64,000 bases of DNA from DAIMZI01 sp036734025. GTDB lineage: Bacteria > Pseudomonadota > Alphaproteobacteria > Rhizobiales > Rhodomicrobiaceae. Below the pieces are notes generated by a model. It was given only the letters and a program-made list of their open reading frames with translations. It was not told where the DNA came from and made no database searches. Numbering within the stretch: the stretch's first letter is position 1; each line of letters opens with the position of its first letter. Shown one piece after another: positions 16,045-23,868 of this stretch. The stretch spans positions 62,001 through 126,000 of the forward strand of contig DAIMZI010000005.1 in the NCBI GenBank assembly GCA_036734025.1. Direction: 5' to 3'. The translations under genes were made by a program, and so were the position numbers.

Positions 16045-17406
16045 TCAGCCCAGTGCGGGTTCTGACCCTTTCAGCCAGGCGGTTGAATAACCGCCAAGAG
16101 CTTCATGCAGCTTTTCGTCTTCGATGATGTCGAACGCCTCGTCGATGAACGCGGTTATCAGCAGCGCGCGGGCTTCGTCTTCGGGGATGCCGCGCGCGCG
16201 CAGATAAAACAGCAGGTCTTCATCGATCTGGCCCGATGTCGAGCCGTGTCCGCAGACCACGTCATCGGCATATATTTCCAGCTCGGGCTTGGAGTCGAAT
16301 TCGGCCTCGTCGGACAGCAGCAGCGCCTGCGCCATCTGCTTGCCGTCGGTCTTCTGCGCGTCGGGGCGCACCAGCACCTTGGCCTGGAAGACAGCGCGCG
16401 ACTTGTCGTCGAGCACTGCCTTGAACAGTTCACGGCTGGTGCAGTGCGGTACTGCGTGGTCGATCAGCATCGTGGTGTCGAAATGCTGCGCGGCGCGGCC
16501 GAGAGAGACGCAGTTGATCATCGCGGACGCGCCTTCACCGCCATAGCGCACAAAGAGCTGATTGCGGGTCAACTCCCCGCCCAGATTGACCTGCGCCACG
16601 CGGTAATCGGCGCCAGCATTCAATTGTGCGTGCCAGCTCGACAGATGAACCGACCCGGCATTTTCCTGCTGGAGCTTGACATGCCGGACCCTGGCGCCAT
16701 CGCCGACCTCGATTTCGGTCATCGCATAGGTCTGCACAGGCGATTGCGACAGGCTGACATGATGTTCGATGATCGTCACATCAGCGCCTGGATCGACAAT
16801 GATAAGATTGCGCGTGGCGGTGGTGGCCGGGCGTTCGGTGCGGTGGACGAACAGCAGATGGACCGTGACCGGCGCACCCGATCCGGTCTTGTGGACATGC
16901 AATGCCGCGCCGTCGCGCACGAAGGCCGTGCTCAGCTGGCCGACCGGATCATCGGGCTGCGGGTTGATCTGCCCGAACCGGGCCTCGAACCAGCCGGGCT
17001 GCGCCTGCATAGCTTCGCTGAGCGCCATCATGTCGAGCCCGTCTGCGCTCTTCGCCCCGGCATGATGCCGGGCATTGATGAAGATGCACAAATGCGCATC
17101 CAGTCCGCCAAGCGCGCCGCGTGCTATCGCGATCTCGTCCTCGCCGAGCGCGCCGGCGGTATCATCTGGTGCAAACGCCTCGCGAAGCCGCGCGCGCAGG
17201 TCGGTATATTTCCATTCCTCGACACGCCGATGCGGCAGGCCGGTTCTGGCAAACGCATCTATTGCGCTCTGGCGCAGCTCGGGCAGATGGGCATCGCCCG
17301 CAAAAAGCCGCGTGGCCGCGGCGCCGAAATGATCGAGGATCTGCTGCTCGGCCCTTGATGGCGCCGGTGCATTCCCCGCCGTATGCTGGGTCACTGCTGC
17401 TGACAT
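16045..17406 (-). CDS. sufD: Fe-S cluster assembly scaffold subunit SufD
   Basis: A 453-residue SufB/SufD-family protein with the right-handed beta-helix core. It partners SufB in the SufBC2D scaffold and is needed for iron entry. C-terminal features include Y-A-D-D-V-V-C-G-H-G-S-T-S-G, with the conserved histidine at the interface with SufB. The ATG at 17406 overlaps the sufC stop (TGATG), favouring coupled translation; a GTG one codon earlier is possible. Confidence 0.9.
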   Translation of the reverse strand: MSAAVTQHTAGNAPAPSRAEQQILDHFGAAATRLFAGDAHLPELRQSAIDAFARTGLPHRRVEEWKYTDLRARLREAFAPDDTAGALGEDEIAIARGALGGLDAHLCIFINARHHAGAKSADGLDMMALSEAMQAQPGWFEARFGQINPQPDDPVGQLSTAFVRDGAALHVHKTGSGAPVTVHLLFVHRTERPATTATRNLIIVDPGADVTIIEHHVSLSQSPVQTYAMTEIEVGDGARVRHVKLQQENAGSVHLSSWHAQLNAGADYRVAQVNLGGELTRNQLFVRYGGEGASAMINCVSLGRAAQHFDTTMLIDHAVPHCTSRELFKAVLDDKSRAVFQAKVLVRPDAQKTDGKQMAQALLLSDEAEFDSKPELEIYADDVVCGHGSTSGQIDEDLLFYLRARGIPEDEARALLITAFIDEAFDIIEDEKLHEALGGYSTAWLKGSEPALG

Positions 17407-18161
17407 CACGCCGCCTGCTCGCTGTAGGCCGTATAGCCGGATTTCTCCAGCTCCAGCGCCAGTTCCTTGCCGCCCGAGCGCACGATGCGCCCGTTCATCA
17501 TGACATGGACAACGTCAGGCACGATGTAATCGAGCAGGCGCTGGTAGTGGGTGATTGCGAGGATCGTCCGGTCGGGCGAGCGCAGCGCATTGACGCCGTC
17601 CGAGACAATGCGCACCGCGTCGATATCAAGACCGCTGTCGGTTTCATCGAGCACGCACAAGCTCGGCTCCAGCAGACTCATCTGCAAGATCTCGAAACGC
17701 TTCTTCTCACCGCCGGAAAAGCCGACATTGACCGCGCGCTTCAGCATTTCGGTGGAGATGTTCAGGGCCGCCGCCTTTTCGCGCACCAGCTTCAGGAAAT
17801 CGGGGGTGGAGAGTTCGTCCTCCCCGCGCGCCCTGCGATTGGCATTTATGGCGGTGCGCAGGAACGTCATGGACGCCACGCCGGGGATTTCCAGCGGATA
17901 CTGGAATGCGAGGAACACGCCGGCGCGCGCCCGCTCGTCAGCCTCCATCTCCATCAGGTCCTGGCCCTCCCAGGTGATGGAGCCCTGCGTGATTTCGTAA
18001 TCTTCCTTGCCCGCCAGCACATAAGCCAGCGTGGACTTGCCGGAGCCGTTCGGCCCCATGATCGCATGCACCTTGCCCTTGGGCACGGTGAGGTCCAGGC
18101 CGCGGATGATCTCGGTGCCGTCCTCGGCGATGTTCACGTGCAAATTCTTTATTTCCAGCAT
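17406..18161 (-). CDS. sufC: Fe-S cluster assembly ATPase SufC
   Basis: A 251-residue ABC-type ATPase without membrane domains that powers the SufBCD scaffold. Walker A is GPNGSGKS (36-43); the signature is N-V-G-F-S-G-G-E-K-K-R; Walker B is L-C-V-L-D-E-T-D-S-G-L-D-I-D. The SufC-specific L-D-E-T-D (rather than D-E-P) is present. It sits between sufB and sufD with a one-base overlap to sufD. Confidence 0.94.
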   Translation of the reverse strand: MLEIKNLHVNIAEDGTEIIRGLDLTVPKGKVHAIMGPNGSGKSTLAYVLAGKEDYEITQGSITWEGQDLMEMEADERARAGVFLAFQYPLEIPGVASMTFLRTAINANRRARGEDELSTPDFLKLVREKAAALNISTEMLKRAVNVGFSGGEKKRFEILQMSLLEPSLCVLDETDSGLDIDAVRIVSDGVNALRSPDRTILAITHYQRLLDYIVPDVVHVMMNGRIVRSGGKELALELEKSGYTAYSEQAA

Positions 18162-18208
18162 TTCCGATTGTCCTTGTTCTCATTGCACGCTCTCGGCGCG
18201 CCGTATTT

Positions 18209-19684
18209 TTAGCCGACCGAGCCTTCCAGGCTGATGCCGATCAGGCGCTGCGTCTCGGCCATGAATTCCATCGGCAGCTGCTGGATGACATCACGCACGA
18301 AGCCGTTGACGATCAGCGCGATCGCCTCTTCCTCGCTGAGGCCACGCGACATGACATAAAAAAGCTGGTCATCCGAGATTTTCGAGGTCGTCGCCTCGTG
18401 CTCGAACTGCGCAGATGCGTTCTTTGCCTCGATGTAGGGCACGGTGTGCGCGCCGCACTTGTCGCCGATCAGCAGGCTGTCGCACTGGGTGAAATTACGC
18501 GCGCCCGTCGCCTTGCGGTGGGCCGAGACCAGACCGCGATAGGTGTTGTCGGAGCGACCGGCAGCGATGCCCTTCGAGACGATGCGGCTGGAGGTGTTCT
18601 TGCCCAGGTGGATCATCTTGGTGCCGCTGTCGATCTGCTGGCGGCCGTTGGAGATCGCGATCGAGTAGAACTCGCCGCGGCTGCCGTCGCCGCGCAGGAT
18701 GCAGGACGGATATTTCCACGTGATCGCCGAGCCGGTCTCGACCTGGGTCCAGGAGATCTTCGAATTACGGCCGCGGCAGTCGCCTCGCTTGGTGACGAAA
18801 TTGTAGATGCCGCCTTTGCCGTCCTTGTCGCCGGGGTACCAGTTCTGCACGGTCGAATATTTGATCTCGGCATCGTCATGGGCGATCAGTTCGACAACCG
18901 CGGCATGAAGCTGGTTCTCGTCGCGCATGGGTGCGGTGCAGCCTTCGAGGTAGCTCACATAGGCGCCTTTCTCGGCGATGATCAGCGTGCGCTCGAACTG
19001 TCCGGTGTCCTTTTCGTTGATGCGGAAATAGGTGGACAGTTCCATCGGACAGCGCACGCCCTCGGGCACGTAGACGAACGAGCCGTCGGAAAACACCGCT
19101 GAGTTGAGCGCGGCATAATAGTTGTCCGATTTGGGCACGACCGAGCCCAGATACTTGCGCACAAGCTCGGGATGGTCGCGCAGGGCTTCGGAGATCGAAC
19201 AGAAGATCACGCCCGCCTTGGCCAGTTCTTCCTTGAAGGTGGTCACAACCGAAACGCTGTCGAACACCGCATCGACAGCCACGCGCGCACCTTCCACGCC
19301 AGCAAGCACGGCTTGTTCGGAAAGCGGGATGCCAAGCTTTTCATAGGTGCGCAGCAGTTCCGGATCGACTTCATCGAGGCTTTTGGGCCCTTCGCTCGAT
19401 TTGGGCGCGGCATAGTAATAGAGGTCCTGGAAGTCGATGGCCGGATAATCGACCTTCGCCCAGCCGGGCGGCGTCATGCTAAGCCAGCGTTCATAGGCAT
19501 CAAGGCGCCATTCCAGCATCCATTCCGGCTCGTTCTTCTTGGCCGAGATGAAGCGGACGATATCGTGGTTGAGCCCCTTGGGAGCCTTCACAGTCTCGAT
19601 ATCGGTCGAAAAGCCATACTTGTACTTGTCGACATCTATTTCCTTGACGCGTTCGATTGTATCGATATCTGGCACTTGGTTCAC
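18209..19684 (-). CDS. sufB: Fe-S cluster assembly scaffold subunit SufB
   Basis: A 491-residue protein of normal SufB length. It contains Y-K-Y-G-F-S-T-D-I-E near the N-terminus, the I-H-L-G-K-N-T-S-S-R-I-V-S-K segment and C-D-S-L-L-I-G-D with the cysteine used in cluster building. It is the main scaffold on which clusters form with SufC and SufD. It lies 67 bases after the upstream desulfurase gene and 47 before sufC. Confidence 0.94.
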   Translation of the reverse strand: MNQVPDIDTIERVKEIDVDKYKYGFSTDIETVKAPKGLNHDIVRFISAKKNEPEWMLEWRLDAYERWLSMTPPGWAKVDYPAIDFQDLYYYAAPKSSEGPKSLDEVDPELLRTYEKLGIPLSEQAVLAGVEGARVAVDAVFDSVSVVTTFKEELAKAGVIFCSISEALRDHPELVRKYLGSVVPKSDNYYAALNSAVFSDGSFVYVPEGVRCPMELSTYFRINEKDTGQFERTLIIAEKGAYVSYLEGCTAPMRDENQLHAAVVELIAHDDAEIKYSTVQNWYPGDKDGKGGIYNFVTKRGDCRGRNSKISWTQVETGSAITWKYPSCILRGDGSRGEFYSIAISNGRQQIDSGTKMIHLGKNTSSRIVSKGIAAGRSDNTYRGLVSAHRKATGARNFTQCDSLLIGDKCGAHTVPYIEAKNASAQFEHEATTSKISDDQLFYVMSRGLSEEEAIALIVNGFVRDVIQQLPMEFMAETQRLIGISLEGSVG

Positions 19685-19751
19685 TCCGGTTCTGATATAT
19701 CAGGGTTTTCGACGTCCAGGCGCCGGTTGCGCTCCGCGCATGACCGGTCGC

Positions 19752-20924
19752 TCAAGCCGCCTCGATGTTCTCGCGCCGGCGGGCGCAGATCTTGCTCCAT
19801 GAGCCAAGAAAGGCTTCGACGTCGCCCGCTTCGCTGTTCCAGCCAAGGCTGATGCGTATGGCTCCAGCCGCCATCTGCTCACCCAGGTGCATGGCATTCA
19901 GCACATGGCTGCGACTGACCTTGCCCGATGAACACGCCGATCCCGCACTAACCGCTACGCCTTCCAGATCAAGCGCGATCACAAGCGTCTCAGCGGATGC
20001 TCCAGCCATGGCGACGCAGGTGGTGTTGGGAAGCCGGGGCGTACCGGCACCAATGATCCGCGCATCGGGCGATATCTGGCGCAGGCCGGTTTCGAGGTCG
20101 TCGTGCAGGCGACCGATGAACGGAACGCCGGCCAGATCGCGCGCGCAAGCCTGAGCGGCTGCGCCAAAACCGGCAATGCCGGGGAGGTTTTCCGTGCCGG
20201 CTCGCCGGCGGCGCTCCTGCGTGCCGCCGAGCAACAGCGGCGCAGCGTCCGACAGGTCCGCGCGCATGATGAGCAGCGCGCCAGCACCCTTGGGGCCGCC
20301 CAGCTTGTGCGCCGAGAGGCTGATCAGATCGGCCCCGCAGTCACGTGCATCAAACGGCACGCGTCCAGGCGACTGCACTGCATCGCAGTGCAAGAGACCG
20401 CCAAGGTCATGGACGATCCCGGCCAGTTCGCTTACCGGTTGCAGCACGCCTGTCTCGTTGTTGGCGCTCATCAGCGACACCATGAAGGGTCCGCCGTCCT
20501 TGGCGACATGTTCGCTGAGGCGCTCGCGCGCAGCGGCCAGATCGAGCACGCCCTCGCGGGTCACCGGCAGCACAGCGCGCCGGTTCTGCGCAAAGGCGCC
20601 GCCCGCCAGCACCGATACATGCTCGATGGCCGAGACGAACAAAGTGGCGCCAGCCGGTTCTGCGCTCAGCCAGCCGGGGCGCAAGGCCAGCATGTTCGCC
20701 TCGGTGCCGCCGCTGGTGAAGACGATCTGGTCGGGGTGCACGCTGCACAAAGCGGCGACCTGTTCCCTGGCGATACCGATCGCGGCATGGGCCTTGCGCC
20801 CTTCGCTGTGGACCGAGGACGGATTGCCCGGCAACGCCATTGCCGCCATCATCGCCGCAAGCGCCTCGGGCCGGATCGGCGAGGACGCATTATGGTCCAG
20901 ATAATGGCGCCGCGTCATGGTCAT
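19752..20924 (-). CDS. Cysteine desulfurase, NifS/IscS-like (group I)
   Basis: A 390-residue class V aminotransferase-fold enzyme. The start Y-L-D-H-N-A-S-S-P, the PLP lysine K207 (S-A-H-K-L-G-G-P-K-G), R-R-A-G-T-E-N and the loop cysteine C331 (S-A-G-S-A-C-S-S-G) place it with group I NifS/IscS enzymes, not SufS. Its start codon overlaps the iscR stop (ATGA). Group I enzymes can also feed sulfur to tRNA thiolation, which may explain two desulfurases in one operon. No iscU is present in the window. Confidence 0.88.
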   Translation of the reverse strand: MTMTRRHYLDHNASSPIRPEALAAMMAAMALPGNPSSVHSEGRKAHAAIGIAREQVAALCSVHPDQIVFTSGGTEANMLALRPGWLSAEPAGATLFVSAIEHVSVLAGGAFAQNRRAVLPVTREGVLDLAAARERLSEHVAKDGGPFMVSLMSANNETGVLQPVSELAGIVHDLGGLLHCDAVQSPGRVPFDARDCGADLISLSAHKLGGPKGAGALLIMRADLSDAAPLLLGGTQERRRRAGTENLPGIAGFGAAAQACARDLAGVPFIGRLHDDLETGLRQISPDARIIGAGTPRLPNTTCVAMAGASAETLVIALDLEGVAVSAGSACSSGKVSRSHVLNAMHLGEQMAAGAIRISLGWNSEAGDVEAFLGSWSKICARRRENIEAA

Positions 20925-21394
20925 GCCTTGGCTCCTTCGCGCGCCTCGGCCGATGCGGCCAGGTCGCCAGCGACCTGAGGCAGGCGCACCGTCTTGTCGA
21001 TGACATCACGCAAGGTCACGCTTTCCAGGAATGCGAATATATGCTCACCCAACGCACGCCACAGATCATGTGTGAGGCAGCGCCCGACACCGATGCAGCC
21101 CACAGTCTGGTCATCATGGCAGCGGGTCATCTTCACCGGCTCATCGACCGCCTGCATGATCTGGGCGACCAGCACCTCATCGGGCCGGCGCGCCAGTGAA
21201 TAGCCTCCGCCTGGGCCGCGCGTCGAGTTCACCAGCCCGGCAAAGCGCAGCTTCATGAAAAGCTGCTCCAGATAGGGAAGCGAAATGCTCTGGCGCTCGG
21301 CAATGGCCGCGAGCGGCACTGGATTGGCCGAACCCCACGCGGCCAGATCGGCCAGCGCCATCACCGCATATCGCCCTTTGGTGCTCAATTGCAT
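20921..21394 (-). CDS. iscR: Rrf2-family regulator IscR
   Basis: A 157-residue winged-helix regulator expected to hold a [2Fe-2S] cluster and repress the suf operon when clusters are plentiful. The N-terminus M-Q-L-S-T-K-G-R-Y-A-V-M-A is typical. Cluster ligands are C92, C100 and C106 with H109; the first gap is two residues longer than in E. coli IscR. An IscR-type site overlaps its own promoter (21639-21663) and an Irr-type site covers the predicted start point. The leader is about 230 bases and holds a 25-codon ORF ending nine bases before the ATG. Confidence 0.92.
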   Translation of the reverse strand: MQLSTKGRYAVMALADLAAWGSANPVPLAAIAERQSISLPYLEQLFMKLRFAGLVNSTRGPGGGYSLARRPDEVLVAQIMQAVDEPVKMTRCHDDQTVGCIGVGRCLTHDLWRALGEHIFAFLESVTLRDVIDKTVRLPQVAGDLAASAEAREGAKA

Positions 21395-21403
21395 GGATCG
21401 AGG

Positions 21404-21481
21404 TCAACCTTCTGAAAATTCCGCTAAAACCACGAAGCCCGATTTCTCCTGCCGGGCTTTTGCGCCTTTTTTTACACGCAT
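21404..21481 (-). CDS. Possible 25-residue leader ORF upstream of iscR
   Basis: ATG at 21481 opens a 25-codon frame, rich in K, R, G and E, that stops at 21404, nine bases before the iscR ATG. Its ribosome site is weak (AAGGA directly abuts the ATG, GGGGCGG further up). A 7-bp hairpin AAGCCCG/CGGGCTT (21435-21459) lies within it. It could serve translational coupling or be chance; no homology is recognised. Confidence 0.3.
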   Translation of the reverse strand: MRVKKGAKARQEKSGFVVLAEFSEG

Positions 21482-21609
21482 TCCTTGGTCCGCCCCGCCA
21501 ATTCGCTTCGCAAACTGTGCTTATGCCTTGAAACTCTGATTAAATTCACCCTATACACTCCGCACTATGATACATAGCGCATAGCGCGCGGCGTGAAACA
21601 CGGTTCTGA

Positions 21610-21626
21610 TTTTGAAGCATTCTAAA
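21610..21626. promoter_or_regulatory. Irr box (ICE motif) at the iscR-suf promoter
   Basis: TTTTGAA-GCA-TTCTAAA matches the Irr iron control element TTTAGAA-N3-TTCTAAA at all but one position of its two arms. It is nested inside a larger 9-bp inverted repeat (21605-21613 with 21624-21632). It overlaps the predicted transcription start, a position that suits repression by Irr under low iron. Confidence 0.65.
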
Positions 21627-21630
21627 ATCA

Positions 21631-21659
21631 GATATAGAGTACCCGACTTGGGCAGTCAA
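21631..21659 (-). promoter_or_regulatory. Sigma70-type promoter of iscR-suf
   Basis: On the minus strand TTGACT (21659-21654), a 17-base spacer and TATATC (21636-21631). This is the best -35/-10 pair in the 368-base intergenic region. It predicts a start near 21624 and a leader of about 230 bases. Confidence 0.6.
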
Positions 21660-21663
21660 CAAT
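21639..21663 (-). promoter_or_regulatory. IscR type 1-like binding site
   Basis: By eye, 19 of 25 positions fit the E. coli type 1 IscR consensus, including both G-A-C / G-T-C cores, G-T-T before the first and G-G-G-T-A after the second. It overlaps the -35 and most of the spacer of the iscR promoter, as expected for autorepression by the cluster-loaded form. Confidence 0.6.
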
Positions 21664-21762
21664 TCTCGCCGTGCACGGCCACCGAACCGCGCCACACAGG
21701 CCAGACAGCGAACTGCGCGGCCGCGTCCGAAAACCGAAAATCCGAATTTGCCAGGTCAGCAC

Positions 21763-22419
21763 ATGCCTGAAGTCATCATCAGCGGCCCGGCCGGGCGCAT
21801 CGAGGGGCGCTATCACCACCAGGCCACGGCCGAGACCCCGATTGCGCTGATCCTGCACCCGCATCCGCAATTCGGCGGGACGATGAACAATCCGATCGTC
21901 TACCAATTGTATTATGCGTTCGTGCGCCGTGGCTTTTCGGTTTTGCGGTTCAATTTTCGCGGGGTCGGCCGAAGCCAGGGGCTGTTCGACAATGGTCCGG
22001 GCGAGTTGTCCGATGCCGCCACCGCGCTTGACTGGCTGCAGATCTACAATCCCGATGCGCGCTCGTGCTGGATCGCCGGCGTTTCCTTCGGCGCGTGGAT
22101 ATCCATGCAACTGCTGATGCGCCGGCCCGAGGTGGAGGGCTTCGTCTCGATCGCCCCGCCGGCCAATCTTTATGATTTCAGCTTCCTCGCCCCGTGTCCC
22201 TCCTCGGGCCTCATCGTCAATGGCGATGCCGACCGCGTGGCCCCGCCGGAAGCCGTCAAGTCATTGGTGGACAAGCTGAAAAGCCAGAAGGGCATAACCA
22301 TCACCCACGAGATTGTCGCTGGCGCCAATCATTTTTTCGAGGGCAAGCAGGATGTGCTCATGGATGAGATCATATCACCTTATCTGGACGAACATGCCGG
22401 TGAAGAGGTCAGCACCTGA
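21763..22419 (+). CDS. Alpha/beta hydrolase
   Basis: A 218-residue single-domain hydrolase with H-P-H-P-x-x-G-G-T-M-x-N near the N-terminus, F-N-F-R-G-V-G-R-S, the elbow G-V-S-F-G-A (nucleophile Ser), D-x-D-R-V-A-P, and a C-terminal A-N-H-F-F histidine. This layout is common in bacterial short alpha/beta hydrolases near CocE/dienelactone-hydrolase relatives. The substrate is unknown and no signal peptide is seen. The ATG at 21763 follows AGGT at seven bases. It is divergent from iscR and followed by the TAXI-TRAP genes after 164 bases. Confidence 0.8.
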   Translation: MPEVIISGPAGRIEGRYHHQATAETPIALILHPHPQFGGTMNNPIVYQLYYAFVRRGFSVLRFNFRGVGRSQGLFDNGPGELSDAATALDWLQIYNPDARSCWIAGVSFGAWISMQLLMRRPEVEGFVSIAPPANLYDFSFLAPCPSSGLIVNGDADRVAPPEAVKSLVDKLKSQKGITITHEIVAGANHFFEGKQDVLMDEIISPYLDEHAGEEVST

Positions 22420-22583
22420 GGCTTGCCGGCGCCAGCGATGCGCATCGACTTTCGTTTGATCCGCTTGGCGCTTGGCTTGGGCGGCTCTTGGCACTACACT
22501 GCCGCGCGAACAAACAAAAGCTGCTGCCTTGCGCAGCACAATAAAGATAAGTTTGATTTGATTTGCTTTACAGGGAGGACTTT

Positions 22584-23627
22584 ATGACGAAACGTTTCAG
22601 CCTTTGGTCCAGCTTGTCGGCCTTTGCGGCCGCAGCCGTGCTCATGCCCCTCATTGCCACCGGTACTGTCGGCCCGGCCCAGGCCCAGGAGGAGCGGTCC
22701 TATATTCTGGCCACCGCCACCACTGGCGGCACTTATTATCCTGTCGGCGTGGGCGTCGCCACGCTCATCAAGGTCAAGCTTCAGCCGAAATTGAAGATCG
22801 GCATGTCGGCGATCAGCTCTGCCGGCTCTGGCGAGAACATCAAGCTGATGCGTGAAGGCCAGGTGCAGTTCTCAATTCTTCAGGGGCTTTACGGTCAGTG
22901 GGCCGCTACCGGCACCGGCGACATGGCCGAAGAAGGCAAGCAGGAAAATCTCCGCTCGATCACCATGCTCTGGCAGAATGTCGAGCATTTCCTCGTCGCC
23001 AGCCGGTTCGTCAAGTCTGGCGACATGTCCGATCTGGCCGCAATGCAGGGCGAGAAATTCTCCATCGGCGCGCGCAATTCGGGTACCGAAGGTTCGGGCC
23101 GCACCATCCTGAGCAATCTGGGCTACAATCCCGATGAGTTGTTCGATCTTGCCTTTCTCGGCTATGGCCCAAGCTCCGAGGCCCTGCAAAACGGCACGAT
23201 TGCCGGTGCGAACCTTCCTGCGGGCCCGCCCGTGGGCGCCGTCACCCAGGCATTCGCGGCTCTTGGCAAGGATGTGACTGTGCTGGACTTCACCGACGAG
23301 CAGATCGCCAAGGCCAATGGCGATGCCGAGTTGTGGACCCGCTTCGTCATTCCTGCCGGCACCTATCCGGGCCAGGAAAAGGAGATCCGCACGGTCGGTC
23401 AGCCGAATTTCCTCGCCGTGAATGCCGATGTGTCTGAAGAGGACGTCTACCAGATCACCAAGGCGATCTACGAGAACCTGCCGTTTCTTCAGAATATCCA
23501 CGCGGCTACCAAGGGAATGTCGCTGGAGGCATCGATCGCCGGTCTGCCGCTGCCGCTGCATCCCGGAGCCCTGCGCTATTACCAGGAAGCGGGCCTGAGC
23601 GTGCCGGATCGTCTGGTCGCCAAATAA
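22584..23627 (+). CDS. TAXI-family TRAP transporter solute-binding protein
   Basis: A 347-residue periplasmic binding protein with a signal peptide (M-T-K-R-F, hydrophobic about 10-30, cleavage near G-P-A-Q-A). The TAXI start L-A-T-A-T-T-G-G-T-Y-Y-P-V-G follows. The ATG at 22584 has GGGAGGA six bases upstream. It delivers a carboxylate or amino-acid-like solute to the fused permease encoded 241 bases downstream. The ligand cannot be predicted. Confidence 0.92.
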   Translation: MTKRFSLWSSLSAFAAAAVLMPLIATGTVGPAQAQEERSYILATATTGGTYYPVGVGVATLIKVKLQPKLKIGMSAISSAGSGENIKLMREGQVQFSILQGLYGQWAATGTGDMAEEGKQENLRSITMLWQNVEHFLVASRFVKSGDMSDLAAMQGEKFSIGARNSGTEGSGRTILSNLGYNPDELFDLAFLGYGPSSEALQNGTIAGANLPAGPPVGAVTQAFAALGKDVTVLDFTDEQIAKANGDAELWTRFVIPAGTYPGQEKEIRTVGQPNFLAVNADVSEEDVYQITKAIYENLPFLQNIHAATKGMSLEASIAGLPLPLHPGALRYYQEAGLSVPDRLVAK

Positions 23628-23868
23628 GCCATATTGCGCGGCGCCGGCATGTGCTGGCGCTGCGCGTCTTTCCGGTCGTGTCGCAGATTGCTATGCACAA
23701 GCAGGCCCGTCGCCGGTCGTCCTGGACGGCAGCTGTGCGGGTATCAGAGGCATCACACTAGGCGCACGCCATGCGGGCGTGCAGAGCGGGGGTACCGGCC
23801 GTTGATCCTGGCGCTGACCCGGCAACGCGGCACCCGTCTCAATCCGCCAGCACACGAGTTTTCCGTCA

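Noticed and set aside
16105..17358. A 417-codon plus-strand open frame opposite sufD
   Set aside because: Shadow of sufD; no recognisable protein features and the suf operon order is intact on the other strand.
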